Shown one piece after another: positions 48,819 to 59,702 of a stretch of 64,000 bases of DNA. Source of the stretch: Yarrowia lipolytica (taxonomy: Eukaryota > Ascomycota > Dipodascomycetes > Dipodascales); NCBI RefSeq assembly GCF_001761485.1, contig NC_090775.1:1674001-1738000 (forward strand), given 5' to 3'. Position 1 is the first letter of the stretch, and each line of letters opens with the position of its first letter. Below the pieces are notes generated by a model that made no database searches, was not told the origin of the DNA, and saw only the letters and a list, made by a program, of their open reading frames with translations. The position numbers were made by a program, and so were the translations under genes.

Positions 48819-51800
48819 CTATCTGTCGCCCTTCATGAGCTTCTTGGACTTTGCAAACAGACCCCGGGCTCGCTTGGTGGTGCTCTCGCCCACCTTGTTG
48901 AACACCTGCGACGACTTTTCAGACACCTTGGTGGCGCCAGACATGCCCGACAGAGGGTTCTGGAACACGTCGCCAATGGAGCCGGCCAGAAGATTGGATG
49001 ACGCCTTGGGCAGGTTGTTGGAGCCGCCAGAGTATGAGCCCGACGTTTGCATGTCGCTGATGCCGGCGTCCGTCTTAAGAGCATTGTAGGTGAACACCAG
49101 CCAGCTCTCGAGACCGGGAGAGTACTCCGCCTCCCGTTTTCGGGCGTCATTGAACGCGTTGGCCCGATCGATGGACCGAGGACGCGTCAGAATCGACCGG
49201 AAGTCGTACGACGGGCCCGATCGTACCTGGGCTGTGGTGATGGCTGGTCCCTTCGGAAGTACAGCTGTGGTGGTGGCCTGCTTGGCGAACGAGGCAGGAG
49301 CCTGTGCAGGGGAACCTGTGGAGACGGAATTAGTAGGGAAGATATTCTGCACGGCCGAGGAGGCTGTGGGAGGCACACCAGACGACGACGAGCTGTCCGT
49401 TTTGCCTAGAGCGTTCATGGACGAGATGCTACTCTGCTTGCCCAGTATGCCTGCTCCTCGAGACGCCGAACGCGACGAGGCACCTGCAGAGGGCGTGGTG
49501 GCCACGTTTTCGAGCGAAGTAGCCAGAATCATCGACTTGTAGCCCGAGTCGTGGCTCGTTCGATCGGGTTTTTCGTCGTTTGTAGAAATACGTTCCACTG
49601 CGTCTTCGAATTCGTCAAGCTCGGGGGAGGATGCACGGTTGTCATTATCGTCCTTCTCCTTGGTGTCCTTGTCTTCCTTGCCCTCCTTCTCCCTCTTGTC
49701 TTCCGAAGACGGAATAGTGGGAGTGCCCGGATCAAGAGAAGAAACGGGAATAGAGGGCAGAGATGGAAGGGGTTCCGTCTGTTTGGCTTGCAAATCCGAC
49801 TCTAGATCCTTGTTTCCCTCCATGGCGTCCTTGACGGCCTTGGTAGCATCCTCGAATTTGGGAGCATCAGAAGTGGTAGGAGTGGCGGAAGCAGAAGTAG
49901 TCTCACCACCACTTGTAACAACACCAGAGGCTACTCCAACGGCTCCAGCAGCCCCCACAACCGCAGCCACCTTACCAACACTAGGCGAGCTGTTAGACTC
50001 GTCTACAACGGCCACTCGAGACAGCCGTTTGGGAGAAAGAGGAGCCACAGAAAAATCACCGTGCACATCGCTCATATCGCGCGACATTCGCGCGTCAAGA
50101 AACTTGTGCGAACCGGCATATAGCGCCTGTAGCTCTGCATCGGGACCAGCATCGCTATCGTCATAATCGTACGCGCTGTTGGTGTAGTAAGGGTCATTTC
50201 CTTCAGCCGAAAACGAGTTGAGAATCTCGTCCGATAGTTTGTTCATCTCGGTCGTGGGTGTGATTTCCGAGGTGGATTTCACATGGGGACTGCCTCCAGT
50301 GCCCACGGCGAGACCGGGGACGAGATGCGAAGGGATTTCTCGTTTTCCAGCAATATCAGTAGAAGCAGAAGAGGGTTCCTGGCCAAGCTTGGGAGTAGAC
50401 ACGTCTGAAGTGTCGGGAACAGCAGAAGCACCGGAAGTGTCGAGCTTGGACAACTTCTTGTCGTCCTCGTCAGTCTCATGGTCAGTCTCGTTGTCAGATC
50501 CATCAGATCCTTCCATCTTGACTCCGTCCATGGTGTATCCTGCCTCCACATCTTCGGCGTCAGCATAGTGAGAATGAGAAGTGGAAGAGACAGGTGAAAT
50601 ATCCAAAGAGTCCTTTATGACAGCATCTTTCTTGTCGGCCTTCTCCTCCTCCTTATCTTTATGGCCATCCATAGTGGACCCTTCTTCAACTCCCTCTTCA
50701 TCGTACTCCACTCCTTCTCCTTCAACGCCCTCATCACTGCTATAAGCATAGTAGTCAGCAACAATGTCCTCCACAGAGTCCACACGAGACATACTCTTGG
50801 AGGTGGCAGTACCAGAGCTGCTAGGAAGCGTGGTGGGTGTTTCAGACTCATCTGCACCCACTTGAGCAACCATTGATGCATGTTTCAGTGAGTTGGAAGC
50901 ATCTGCTTCCGAAGGAGCAGCCAGCACTTCCTTAGAAAGACCGACTGTGTGTGCTTCTGAGCCAGTAGACGAATCAATACTCTTATCAGCCTCCTTGTTG
51001 CCATCCTTCTCAGAGTCATTGTTAGACTCAAGAGTGGCAGCTCCCACGGCAGCAGCAGCACCTGCAATCGCCCCTCCAATGGCTCCAACAACACCGTTGT
51101 TAGAACCACCATCATCACGCCCAGCAGAGTCAGATGTGACAGCTCCACCTCCCCAATGATTACTGGGATCGTAGGGGTCCCTGGTGTTGGGAGAAGCCGT
51201 GGCTTGGAAGTCGTCATAATCCACTCGGGGAGACATCACAGGAGTTCCAGAAGCGTTTCCGACTCCCTTTGATCTGGAATCGTAAAACGACTGTGTGGTG
51301 GGAGAGTTGGTTTTATCTCCCCCTTCCTCCCCAGCAGCTGACATGAGCAGAGCATGGCGTTCAGCCTCCAGACGAGCCTGTTCAGCCTCACGCTGCTCCT
51401 CCTCTGCCTGACGGGCTTTTTCGGCCTCCTTGGCGCGCGCCTCCAGCTTGGATTGGTACTCCGCCTCTCTTTCAGCATCTAGACGCTCCTTTTCGGCCTG
51501 GCGAACGACCTCTTGTCTCTTGCTCTCCTTCTCACGCTCTGCTTCTAACTCAGCCTCTAGAGCAGCAACACGTGCGGCCTCCGCCTCCGCCTGTCGCTTC
51601 TCCTCCTCCTCGGCCAGTCGTTGCTGCTCCTCCTTGAGCCGTCGTTCCTCTGCTTCCCGCGCAGCCTGTTTTTCAGCCTCGATTCGCGCCTTTTCAATTT
51701 TGACCTTGCGTGCCTTCTCGGCCTCGAGCTTGGCCTGTCGATCTGCCTCAAGTTTAGCCTGTCGCTCTGCCTCCAGTCGGGCCAATCGCTCTTCCTCGAG

Positions 51801-52598
51801 CTTGGCCTGTCGTTCAGCTTCAAGCTTGGCCTGACGCTCCTCCTCCATCTTGGCCTGGCGCTCCTCCTCCTCCCTTCTCAGTCGCTCCTCCTCCTCCCTC
51901 TCCAGTCGCTCAGCCTCCTCCTGCTTCTGACGCTGCCTCTCGGCGTCCTGGCGCTCTCGGTATTCGCGTTCAATCTCCTCTCGCTCCAGTCGATCCTGCT
52001 CCTCAGCTTCAGCTCGAGCTTTCGCCTCAGCCTCCTCCCGTGCCTTGGCTTCAGCCTCGTCTCTGGCCTTGGTCTCAGCCTCGGCTCGCGCCCGGGCCTC
52101 CCGGATCCGTTGCTGTTCCCGCTCCAACTCCTCCAGCTGTTCACGTTGTCGTTTCTCTTCGGCGAGCTTGGCCTGGTATTGCTTCTCCAGCTCAGCCTGG
52201 CGCTCGGTCTCAGCCTGGCGTTCGGCCTCAGCCTCGGCCTCGGCCTCCTGCTGCTTTCGCAGCCGCTCCTGCTCCCGCTGTTCCTCCAGCTTCTGCTGCT
52301 GGCCCGCCCGTCCCAATGCCAGGGGTTTGATCACCGGAGGCGCTTCAGGAGCCTCTTCCACACCCTCGTCCACTTCAGCAATAGACGCCACGTGTTCACT
52401 GGGTACCTCCGGCACCTCGGGCGCGTCGTCGCCACTGTAATAGTCGTCGTCCCAGTCGTCTCCATCGTACGAGGGGGCGGAGGCCTGAACCCATCGTTTT
52501 GACTTCATTCGACCCACAACAGGCGCAAACGATTGCAGACTGTGTTAGACACAATATGGCGGATGGCGGTGTATTTATACTCACTCGTTTTCACTCAT
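48819..52598 (-). CDS. Large coiled-coil protein with WVQA-SYDGDDW N-terminus, unknown function
   Basis: Exon 1 is only 14 nt (52598-52585) and joins exon 2 (52539-48819) after a 45-nt intron, giving 1244 aa. The joined start reads MSENDLQSFAPVVGRMKSKR and continues into WVQASAPSYDGDDWDDDYYS, an acidic/aromatic motif. Residues about 80-400 are one long Glu/Arg/Lys/Ala coiled coil (repeated ERQAKLEEE-type heptads). The next 500 are Ser/Thr/Asp-rich and disordered with alanine-glycine patches. The C-terminus has LTRPRSIDRANAFNDARKRE and YSPGLESWLVFTYNALKTD, then a basic tail. I do not recognise the family; the architecture suits a cortical or actin-associated scaffold, but this is inference. 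Starting at the in-frame ATG 52517 would drop the spliced 15 residues. Confidence 0.85.
52540..52584 (-). other. 45-nt intron with an internal TATAAATA
   Basis: The donor is GTGAGTAT, the end CTAACACAG. Retention would stop translation at once after five codons (MSENE then TGA). The word TATAAATA directly follows the donor and could serve as a TATA box for a shorter transcript starting at ATG 52517 or 52508. Confidence 0.9.
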
Positions 52599-52614
52599 TG
52601 TCGGTTTGTGTCGT

Positions 52615-52638
52615 TGTGTGTGTGTGTGCGTGTGTGTA
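52615..52638. repeat. TG-rich microsatellite in the leader of the coiled-coil gene
   Basis: Imperfect (TG)n with one C and one A interruption, starting 17 nt upstream of the start codon on the minus strand. Confidence 0.8.
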
Positions 52639-53142
52639 TGTTGTGTACTGCTGGTGCTTGTGACGGTGAAACTGCTGATGGTTAAACGTGTAATACGTGG
52701 ACATGTGCATAAACTGTAAATAGGGGTATTTTTGGACACCAAAAACCTGAGAAACGGACCATGCAGAGGCAGGGCGCGTGAGAAGAACTCTTTGGTCACG
52801 TGATACTGACCTTATGAGCCCCCGTTTCCATTTTCAGTCCGGCAGGCCTGTTTTTTTTAGCTCCAAAACTGGACATTCTAGACCCAATAGGACCAAAAAT
52901 TAAAAAAGTATCCCGAGCATAAACACTCCTAAAGCTGTGGGAAAAAATAGCTTGACAAAAGCTTACCAGTCGGATGAAACCACTATTGGAAGGTCCAGGA
53001 GCGAGAGAGATTGGTTGAGGAAGCTATTCACGTGATGTTCCGCACTTCAATGCTCCGTTACCACCGTTTATGTGTTCGTATCGCTTACGGGTATGTACAG
53101 TACGAGCATGTGTTCGTAATGTGCTGTTGAGGGGACTCGTGT

Positions 53143-53158
53143 CGTATGACGTCATACG
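53143..53158. promoter_or_regulatory. 16-bp palindrome with CRE core
   Basis: CGTATGACGTCATACG is a perfect palindrome around TGACGTCA, the ATF/CREB site. It lies about 545 nt upstream of the coiled-coil gene start. Confidence 0.6.
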
Positions 53159-53820
53159 CTCGGCAAGTGGGTCTAAAATGTTGAGAACAGCGCAAGGTAT
53201 GGAGGAGAGGATTGTTCGGTGTTTTTTTGATGAGTAAGCAGTCTGTTTGTGTGCCTTGAGGTTGGCAAAAGATTAAGAGGCGTTATATGAAGTCTTTTGA
53301 GAGTCTGTTGAAGCTGTTGGTACCGCCGGTACAGCGCGTAAAGTACTTGTAGCTACTGTATGGTAGTAAGGCTGAAGCAGACTATGGTAGTATGTTTTTG
53401 CTACAAGTAGTGCGAAAGAGTCTGTTATTGTGATTACGTGGATGAGACAGGTTCTGGCTACCATCTGGTTGTTTTGTCATTGATTTAGCTACTCTATAGG
53501 ATCAGATATGGATGGCTCCCCCACCATTGATTTCTGATCGCGTGACCATGTTACGTTTTTTTTTTTTTCTGCATATACATTCATTTAATTATAACTTTGC
53601 CGTGAAAAGAATAACCTTTGAAATGAATGTACGCTTACACGAATATTACTAATTAAACACGTTTAGTTTCATGGTCAAACTTGGCACGTACCTATTTCCC
53701 AGAAAAAAATCATAAAAACGTTTTTTCTGAGGGTCGTCCCAAGGTCAACTAAAATGCCAACTGAATGCGACTTGGAGAAAAAGATATTTGGGCAGCGAAT
53801 TGGGCAAGCGAGTATTATAT

Positions 53821-53854
53821 TTGGATATTACTTTTAGTAATATAATATATCCAA
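53821..53854. repeat. AT-rich hairpin
   Basis: ATATTACT (53825-53832) and AGTAATAT (53836-53843) pair perfectly around a 3-nt TTT loop; TTGG and CCAA flank the stem and can extend it after a 7-nt bulge. Confidence 0.65.
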
Positions 53855-54237
53855 TGAGCAGGTTTCGAATGTAATAGGTGGTATTGCAGTATAACGTCTG
53901 GAACATACAATTGGCACCCCCAGGTGACTTTTCTCTTTAACTAATTCTCAAGTAATTTGGTCTGATGGGAGAGAACCTTGACATCATTGAGCAAGGCAGA
54001 GCACAGAGCAGTACAAAAGTGTCCTGTCTAGAATAAATCTTTTTTATAGAGGAATACATAGAGCTGTCAAACATTTTGAGTCTTAAATGATTCTCTTTTC
54101 TTTCTACATCGCTCTTCCCCTGACTCGCCCCTCCTACCTTCACCCTTCAGACTGTAGTGCCGATAGACGACACGATTCTCGACATATTCAATACACTCGT
54201 CTTGTTCACGAATAACTAAATCACCGGTCTACTGTTC

Positions 54238-55148
54238 TCAGAGATGCTTCTTGAAAAAGTCGGAGAGCTTGGAGGCAACTTCGTCAACGTTCTTGTCATA
54301 GAGGTCCATGTGGTTGGCATCCTTGACGACGTGTGAACTCTTGTCCTTGGCTGCGGCTCGTTTGACGAGGTCCTCGGACATCCACTTGCTGCCTGCGTTT
54401 TCACCATACACCACAAGGACAGGCTGGGTCAGGAAGGCCTCGGCGTTGTTATAGGCATCGTAGGGGACGATCTGGGCCAGTGATCGAGCAGTCATGACGC
54501 CGGGCGAGTTCTTGTGCTCGGCTCGGGGAGTGTGATAGTACTCCCAGGCCTCGACCATCTCTTCGTTGGGGGCGTCTTCTTTCTTGAGAGGAGCCAGGGG
54601 GACGGTTCCAATGTCTCCAGTCTTGGCCTGGGCGGTTCGGGCGTCCGAGCCAGCCTTGATGTAAGGAGCAGCGTCCGCGTCCTTGACCGAGCCGTCCCAG
54701 CCGTTTCGGAACATCTGGCCAATGTTGACGGCCGACACGGTGCCAACGGCCTTGATTCGAGAGTCGTTGATGGCGGCGTTGGCAGTGTAGCCTCCCCCGG
54801 CACAGACGCCCATGGCTCCAATTTTGCCGGTGTCAACAAACGACTGGGTCTCGAGGTAGTCAATAACAGCGCTAATATCGTCAGTTCGAACGTGGGGGTT
54901 CTCTAGCTGACGAGGCTCGCCAGTAGAGGCGCCCTGGTAGGAGGCATCGAGGCCACGGTGACAAAGTCGCCCTCGTCGGCGAGCTTCTTGGCGTATGTGC
55001 CCGCGGTCTGCTCCTTGACGCCTCCTCCAGGATGAGTCACTACCACGGCGGGATACTTTTTGGACTCATCGAAGTTCTGGGGCTTGTTGACGACAGCCGC
55101 CAGAGTGATTCCGTTGCCATTGTTGTTCTTGATGGAGATGTTGGACAT
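54238..55148 (-). pseudogene. Dienelactone hydrolase-like alpha/beta hydrolase, frame broken once
   Basis: The family call rests on the Cys nucleophile elbow GVCAGGGY, an acid-region VVYGENAGSKWMSED and a C-terminal His in DANHMDLYD. The N-terminal part starts at ATG 55148 (MSNISIKNNNGNGITLAAVV) and includes YPAVVVTHPGGGV. The frame shifts near 54949: the bases encode a normal VTVAYDASYQG-type strand in the paralogue, but here one base seems to be missing, so the second part reads on in another frame to the stop at 54238. Total length would be near 303 codons. Downstream codons look selected, so this is either a recent break or a base-calling error. It is head-to-head with a paralogue at 55889. 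Substrate unknown. Confidence 0.72.
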
Positions 55149-55888
55149 GCCGTGTGTGTTGTGTGTGTTGTTTTTGTGAACAAGTGAGCAGTTCTCGAAC
55201 GCATTATATAGCTTGGATCAGCTTGCCATCACAAAACAAGTACTGGTACCGTTGTCTTACCTCCACATCTCTTAACCCCGTCTCCTCGTAATAAAGTTGA
55301 TTGCTGGGGCAGGAATAATGTCATGTTTAAGATCGGAAGTCGATTGAATGGTCGTGTAGAGAGAATTTTGGGTGCTTTTGTGGAGACTGTCTGACCGTCT
55401 GACCCCTTATGACAAATTCCGGCCCCGTCATAATCTGATTCTGTGGTTTTGGGTCGTTTAAACGGCATCCAGGCGCCTGGTACGGGACCTGCATATTCGT
55501 TAGTAGCTTTAGCGAATACGAGCACAAGTACAGCATGTACCGTACAATATATGTCTGTGGCATACACATCTGAATCTGCCGGAGTCACACCAGCATGACG
55601 AAGGGCCAGTTTGATCGTCTTGTTCTCAAACCCCTTCTCCGCCGTCATTATTCGTTTTTCCGCCTTCTTCGTGCTGCAACGGACTTATTAGAAATCGGGG
55701 CGGCTATTACAGTTGCCTGGCGGAGATGACCATCAGAGTTCCGGTAACAAAGAGACCAAGCGTCTGACAGGCGCGGTAGTAATCGGCAACCAGCACCGTC
55801 GAGTCCCATTCGCGCGAGATCGGGCTATATATAAACAGGATGGGTCGCCAAAGTCACTCAATCAACACACCCAACAAACACACTCAAC
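55149..55888. other. Divergent region between two hydrolase paralogues
   Basis: A 740-nt spacer that would serve both hydrolase genes. No other gene is supported. Confidence 0.65.
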
Positions 55889-56840
55889 ATGTCCGTCACC
55901 CAAAAAGAAGATCACCTTCAAGAATCAACGGAGAGGGCATCTCCAACGCCAGCCACCGTCAACTTCCCCCCCCCCCCCCCCCCCCCCCCCCCCCATTTTT
56001 GACGAGCAAAAAGTACGCCGCCATTGTCGTAGCCTCACCCTGCCGGAGGCGTCAAGGCAAACTTCGGGAATCTACGCCAACAAGGTCGCCGCAGGAGGCT
56101 TCGTTACCCTGGCTTACGATGCCTCTTACCAGGGTGACTCCACCGGAGAGCCCCGACATCTGGAGGACCCCTACATTCGAACCGAAGAGAACTCAGCTGC
56201 CGTCGACTACATGACCACTCTGGCATATGTTGACAAGGATAAGATTGGTATCCTTGGCGTGTGTGCTTCCGGAGGTTACACCGTTAACGCCGCCATCAAC
56301 GACAGGCGTATCAAGGCGGTGGGAACTGTTTCTGCCGTCAACATTGGATTCATGTACCGAGCAGGCTGGAACGGAAACCAGTCCGGAATTGTGGATCAGG
56401 TTCTCCAAGTTGGAGCCCAGGCTCGTACCGATGAGGCGAACGGACAAGACATTACTTATCTGTCTTGGGCTCCCGAGACGATTGATGATGCTCCTGTTCC
56501 AGAGCTCAGAGATGCCTACACCTACTACAAAACAGAGCGAGCGGCCAAGCCCAATGCCCCTTCCAAATATACAGATCGATCTCTCACCCAGCTCGCTACC
56601 TATGACGCCTTCCACCAGGCCAAGGAGTTCCTCACCCAGCCCATTCTCATGGTTGCCGGTGAGGACGCCGGCACCAAGTTTTACTCCGAAGAGCTAATCG
56701 AGACCATCAAGAGCTCCAACAAGAACGCTTCCAACTACTTTGTCAAAGGCTCCAACCACTTTGACATGTATGACAAGTCCCAATTTGTGGACGAGGCTGT
56801 CTCCAAGTTCATCTCCTTCTACCAGGAGTTCCTGGAGTAG
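55889..56840 (+). pseudogene. Dienelactone hydrolase-like paralogue with poly-C insert and scrambled N-terminal frame
   Basis: From about 56085 to 56840 the frame is intact and matches the neighbour at 54238: FVTLAYDASYQGDSTGEPR, the Cys elbow GVCASGGYTVNAAI, acid-region VAGEDAGTKFYSEE and KGSNHFDMYD with the likely catalytic His. Upstream the homology to the paralogue's first 60 residues is spread over all three frames: the start at 55889 (MSVTQK), a KKITFKN piece, a NGEGISN piece and a KKYAAIVVASP piece do not share one frame. A run of 29 C at 55966-55994 replaces the short linker seen in the paralogue. The 3' part shows no decay, so the 5' damage is either very recent or due to poor sequence around the homopolymer. 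Confidence 0.7.
55966..55994. repeat. Poly-C run, 29 nt, inside a coding region
   Basis: An uninterrupted C29 between TCAACTT and ATTTTTGACG. Long C homopolymers slip in replication and in sequencing. Confidence 0.95.
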
Positions 56841-59702
56841 AAGGGATCAACTGAGCACCTACTACCTGATATAGATAATCAATAGGATAACTAATACTGA
56901 CAGTTAAAAAGGGATTAACCCAGCAAACGTTGTCTACTGAAGTACAGAATCTTGGGTCCATTGGTGGATTTTCGGTCAACTTCGAAACGTTGTAGAAGTC
57001 TCACCAAACTTGGAATTGAGCATTTGTGAATTGGAACACATGAAAATTAGTGCCTTGGAGAGGGAACAAACCAATCTTTACGCTTCTACTAGTAGCAAAC
57101 AGAACTTGCATTGCTGAATTCTGGATATCTCCATCTACAACGTCGATAAATGTGTGAACTGCAATGTTTATCGCCGTTTTATGAGCTTCCTGAAGTTTGG
57201 CATTCGCCTTGAAAGTATTTCTACTACAATTATCGGTACACATTCTCATTCATGCTTCGCATTCCAGAAATGTATTTGAGACACTCTGAAACAGATTGGA
57301 AGTGGTATCAAGGCAGGACTCGGCAGGACTCGGCCAGTGCATCCAATCAACGCCCTATGAAGCACAAAAAAAGAAAGCACAGTCGCACTCTCTGTTGAGC
57401 TCTGTGTATAGAGTCTGTAGTGTCTCTTCAGCTAGATTGTCATGTGCACAGCAGCTAAAACTGCAGGATGTGCGTACACCAATCACTCTTGCAAGATGGT
57501 AAACATAGCGCTGTGGTAGCTCCCAAAACGTGCCTGTAAAGTGCGCGAAAAAGCAACCAAAGCAGCCACATTAAAGGCAGTAACTGTTGCAACGATGTTG
57601 GCCAAACCACACGAAACGCAAACGTAGATCGGATTCAGGGGTATGTTTTGAGCTAGTTGTTCCGAAACCGGATATCCGAGGATAAATGAGGTTTAAAAGA
57701 AGTGAGGAGTTCGGAATTGGAATGTAAAGATAACCAACAATACCAGACTTGCTTTAAACCCTGGGTTTGTCACTGATATTCCCCAATACCAAGCTTCTTC
57801 GTTGTATACGAGATACATACGATGATGCATTAAGGTGGATAGGGTTTCGATAAGATTCCAAAGGGGGCTCTCCACCTCTTGAGACGGTCAGAGAAGGTGG
57901 AAAAATAACAGTCTTCCCGATCAAGACGGTCCGTGACTTGTTTTGTTTTTCCGATCCCGGCTCTTTTCTATATATTTTATCGGGTTTCTGCATCACTGCT
58001 CGGATATTGAACGTTGTCGAGGTCAAGTTTTTGAAACGTGATTTTGTCCTGTCGTATGGAGTGAGTAGCTACTTGAGTTGGAGTTCTGAAACTCGATTGG
58101 AATGACTGATGTTACCGCTATCTTCGGTCCAATAATTGTCCCCTTCTGCGTATTACATCTTCGTCTGTTAGGGGGTTCATAGAGTCGATATATACGCAGA
58201 GTTAAAATTAAGCGAGATGAAAAGTTGAGGTTATTTTTTATTTTATTTTTGTTCTTTTCTGGAAGGGGGCGGTTGTTTTATGTTTTGTTTAATTTTTTTT
58301 CTTCATGATGCAATTGAACTTTTAGGTGAAAAGACGGACTAAATACTGGTGGAATAATATCTTGTAATCCGAGATTTTGCAGCCATTGATCTTTCAGCCC
58401 GTTATCTCACTCCAATGACACTTCCACACATATATCAAGTACACCGCGTTATAGGTCTTGGAAAAAACACCTATTCTACGATATTATCACATGGTGCATT
58501 ACATCAGAGTGCCAAATGGCTGTCTATTATGTTGGTAGGGGTCGGGGTTCGTCATACTCTCTGTTTTTGAACGGCTATAGCCGCTTCTTCTAACCACATC
58601 CCGATCCAAGAGATGCACCTAGAGCTACTTGTAGTGGGGGAAGGGTGGGGGTGCATATGAAATATCTACCTGTTTAGCTGATAAGAGGCAAGGGAGGTTA
58701 GCTGGTAGCAGTAGGTTCAGACAAGTGTTTCAGTCACGTCAGCTAGTTCCGCGTTTGGTTTGGGGATATGGCTGAGGTTTGACTTGATGGAAGGTCTTTT
58801 CTGGGATTGCGAGATGGCAATTGCGGCTCGTGGTGTAACCAGGATCAATAGGTGAGTATTTCATTCGAATCTTTCCGTCATTCGCATCGCAATGACATCT
58901 TTAACATCCGTTTTCGGGGGCATTCTCGAGCCTCTCGACTGAAAGTTAACATTGCACATCGGGCACGGATATGTCCTTTGACACCTTGCCGTTCGTATCT
59001 CCATGTGTGCCAATTTCCCTTGGTTGAGAGACGGAAACAGCAATTCCATGCGAGTTTGGCTGGATGCGTCGGTAGTGTCAAGAAGGATACTACGAGAGAC
59101 AGTAGTGCGGCGGTTACTTCAGACTTAGTTCCCGTTTCCCCCCTTTTTTTTTTCTTTTTTTTTGTTTTTCTTCTTCAAACAAGACCGATAGGGGCGATAG
59201 AAAGATTTCTCGAGATCAAGAAGTCCACCTTACGGCCCACCCCTCGAATACGGAGGGGAAATCACCCCATTTTTTCAAATTTTGTTGCAGAATATTACAT
59301 CTTTGGCTGTGCCGCTTTGCGCGTTTCCATTTGCTTTTTTTCATGGTTTTTTCTTTAGACATCCTGTTTCAACTGATTGCTCCGAGCAGCTGTCAGATAA
59401 CATGTGCTGTGAGGCCTGTGCATAGATAACGGCTTTGGTAAGTATATATAGTAATTGGAAATAGGAGGTATTATGGGAAACATTCCAACAAACACACTGG
59501 GCGGGGAGATTTTATCGTAACCCTCGTATCTCTACGACATATCTATACCGACGACGGCATTCAGACATATCTACAGACTCCCAGATAGGTAACAGGAACT
59601 ATACAACACCGAGATCGAGATTTATCAACTTGTGAAGTTCCCATCAAGCCAGATCTACTGAAACTTCCCTCTTCGACACATCTCTTAAAAGCTCGGGGAA
59701 CT
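56841..59702. other. Gene-free interval, 2.9 kb, including the MEP promoter
   Basis: No frame here has a firm domain. A short minus-strand frame near 58861-59049 has one zinc-finger-like CPMC motif. A T-rich tract is at 59144-59180. GATAA sites lie in the last 310 nt before MEP. Confidence 0.55.
59396..59626. promoter_or_regulatory. GATA-factor site cluster upstream of the ammonium transporter
   Basis: GATAA occurs at 59396-59400 and 59425-59429, and as TTATC at 59512-59516 and 59622-59626, with a GATAG at 59584. Nitrogen-regulated GATA factors control MEP genes in fungi; use here is inferred. Confidence 0.55.

Larger units (their letters stand above)
52599..54237. other. Upstream region of the coiled-coil gene, gene-free
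   Basis: 1.6 kb with a TG-rich run at 52615-52638, TCACGTGA at 52796 and 53028, a 16-bp palindrome at 53143-53158, CTACAAGTAG-type words at 53344-53410 and a hairpin at 53821-53854. No supported gene. Confidence 0.6.

Noticed and set aside
51621-52502. Leu/Ser-rich plus-strand frame opposite the coiled-coil gene
   Set aside because: Complement of Glu/Arg/Lys/Ala heptads, which reads as Leu/Ser; not a membrane protein.
55330-55340. AGATCGGAAG as a second adapter remnant
   Set aside because: Only ten bases match the adapter; this is expected by chance.
58852-59358. 168-aa plus-strand frame starting at a GTGAGTAT
   Set aside because: It begins inside a donor-like word, crosses a poly-T tract giving a Phe run, and has no domain. 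A mini-exon ATG at 58814 before this donor has no CTAAC acceptor downstream before MEP.
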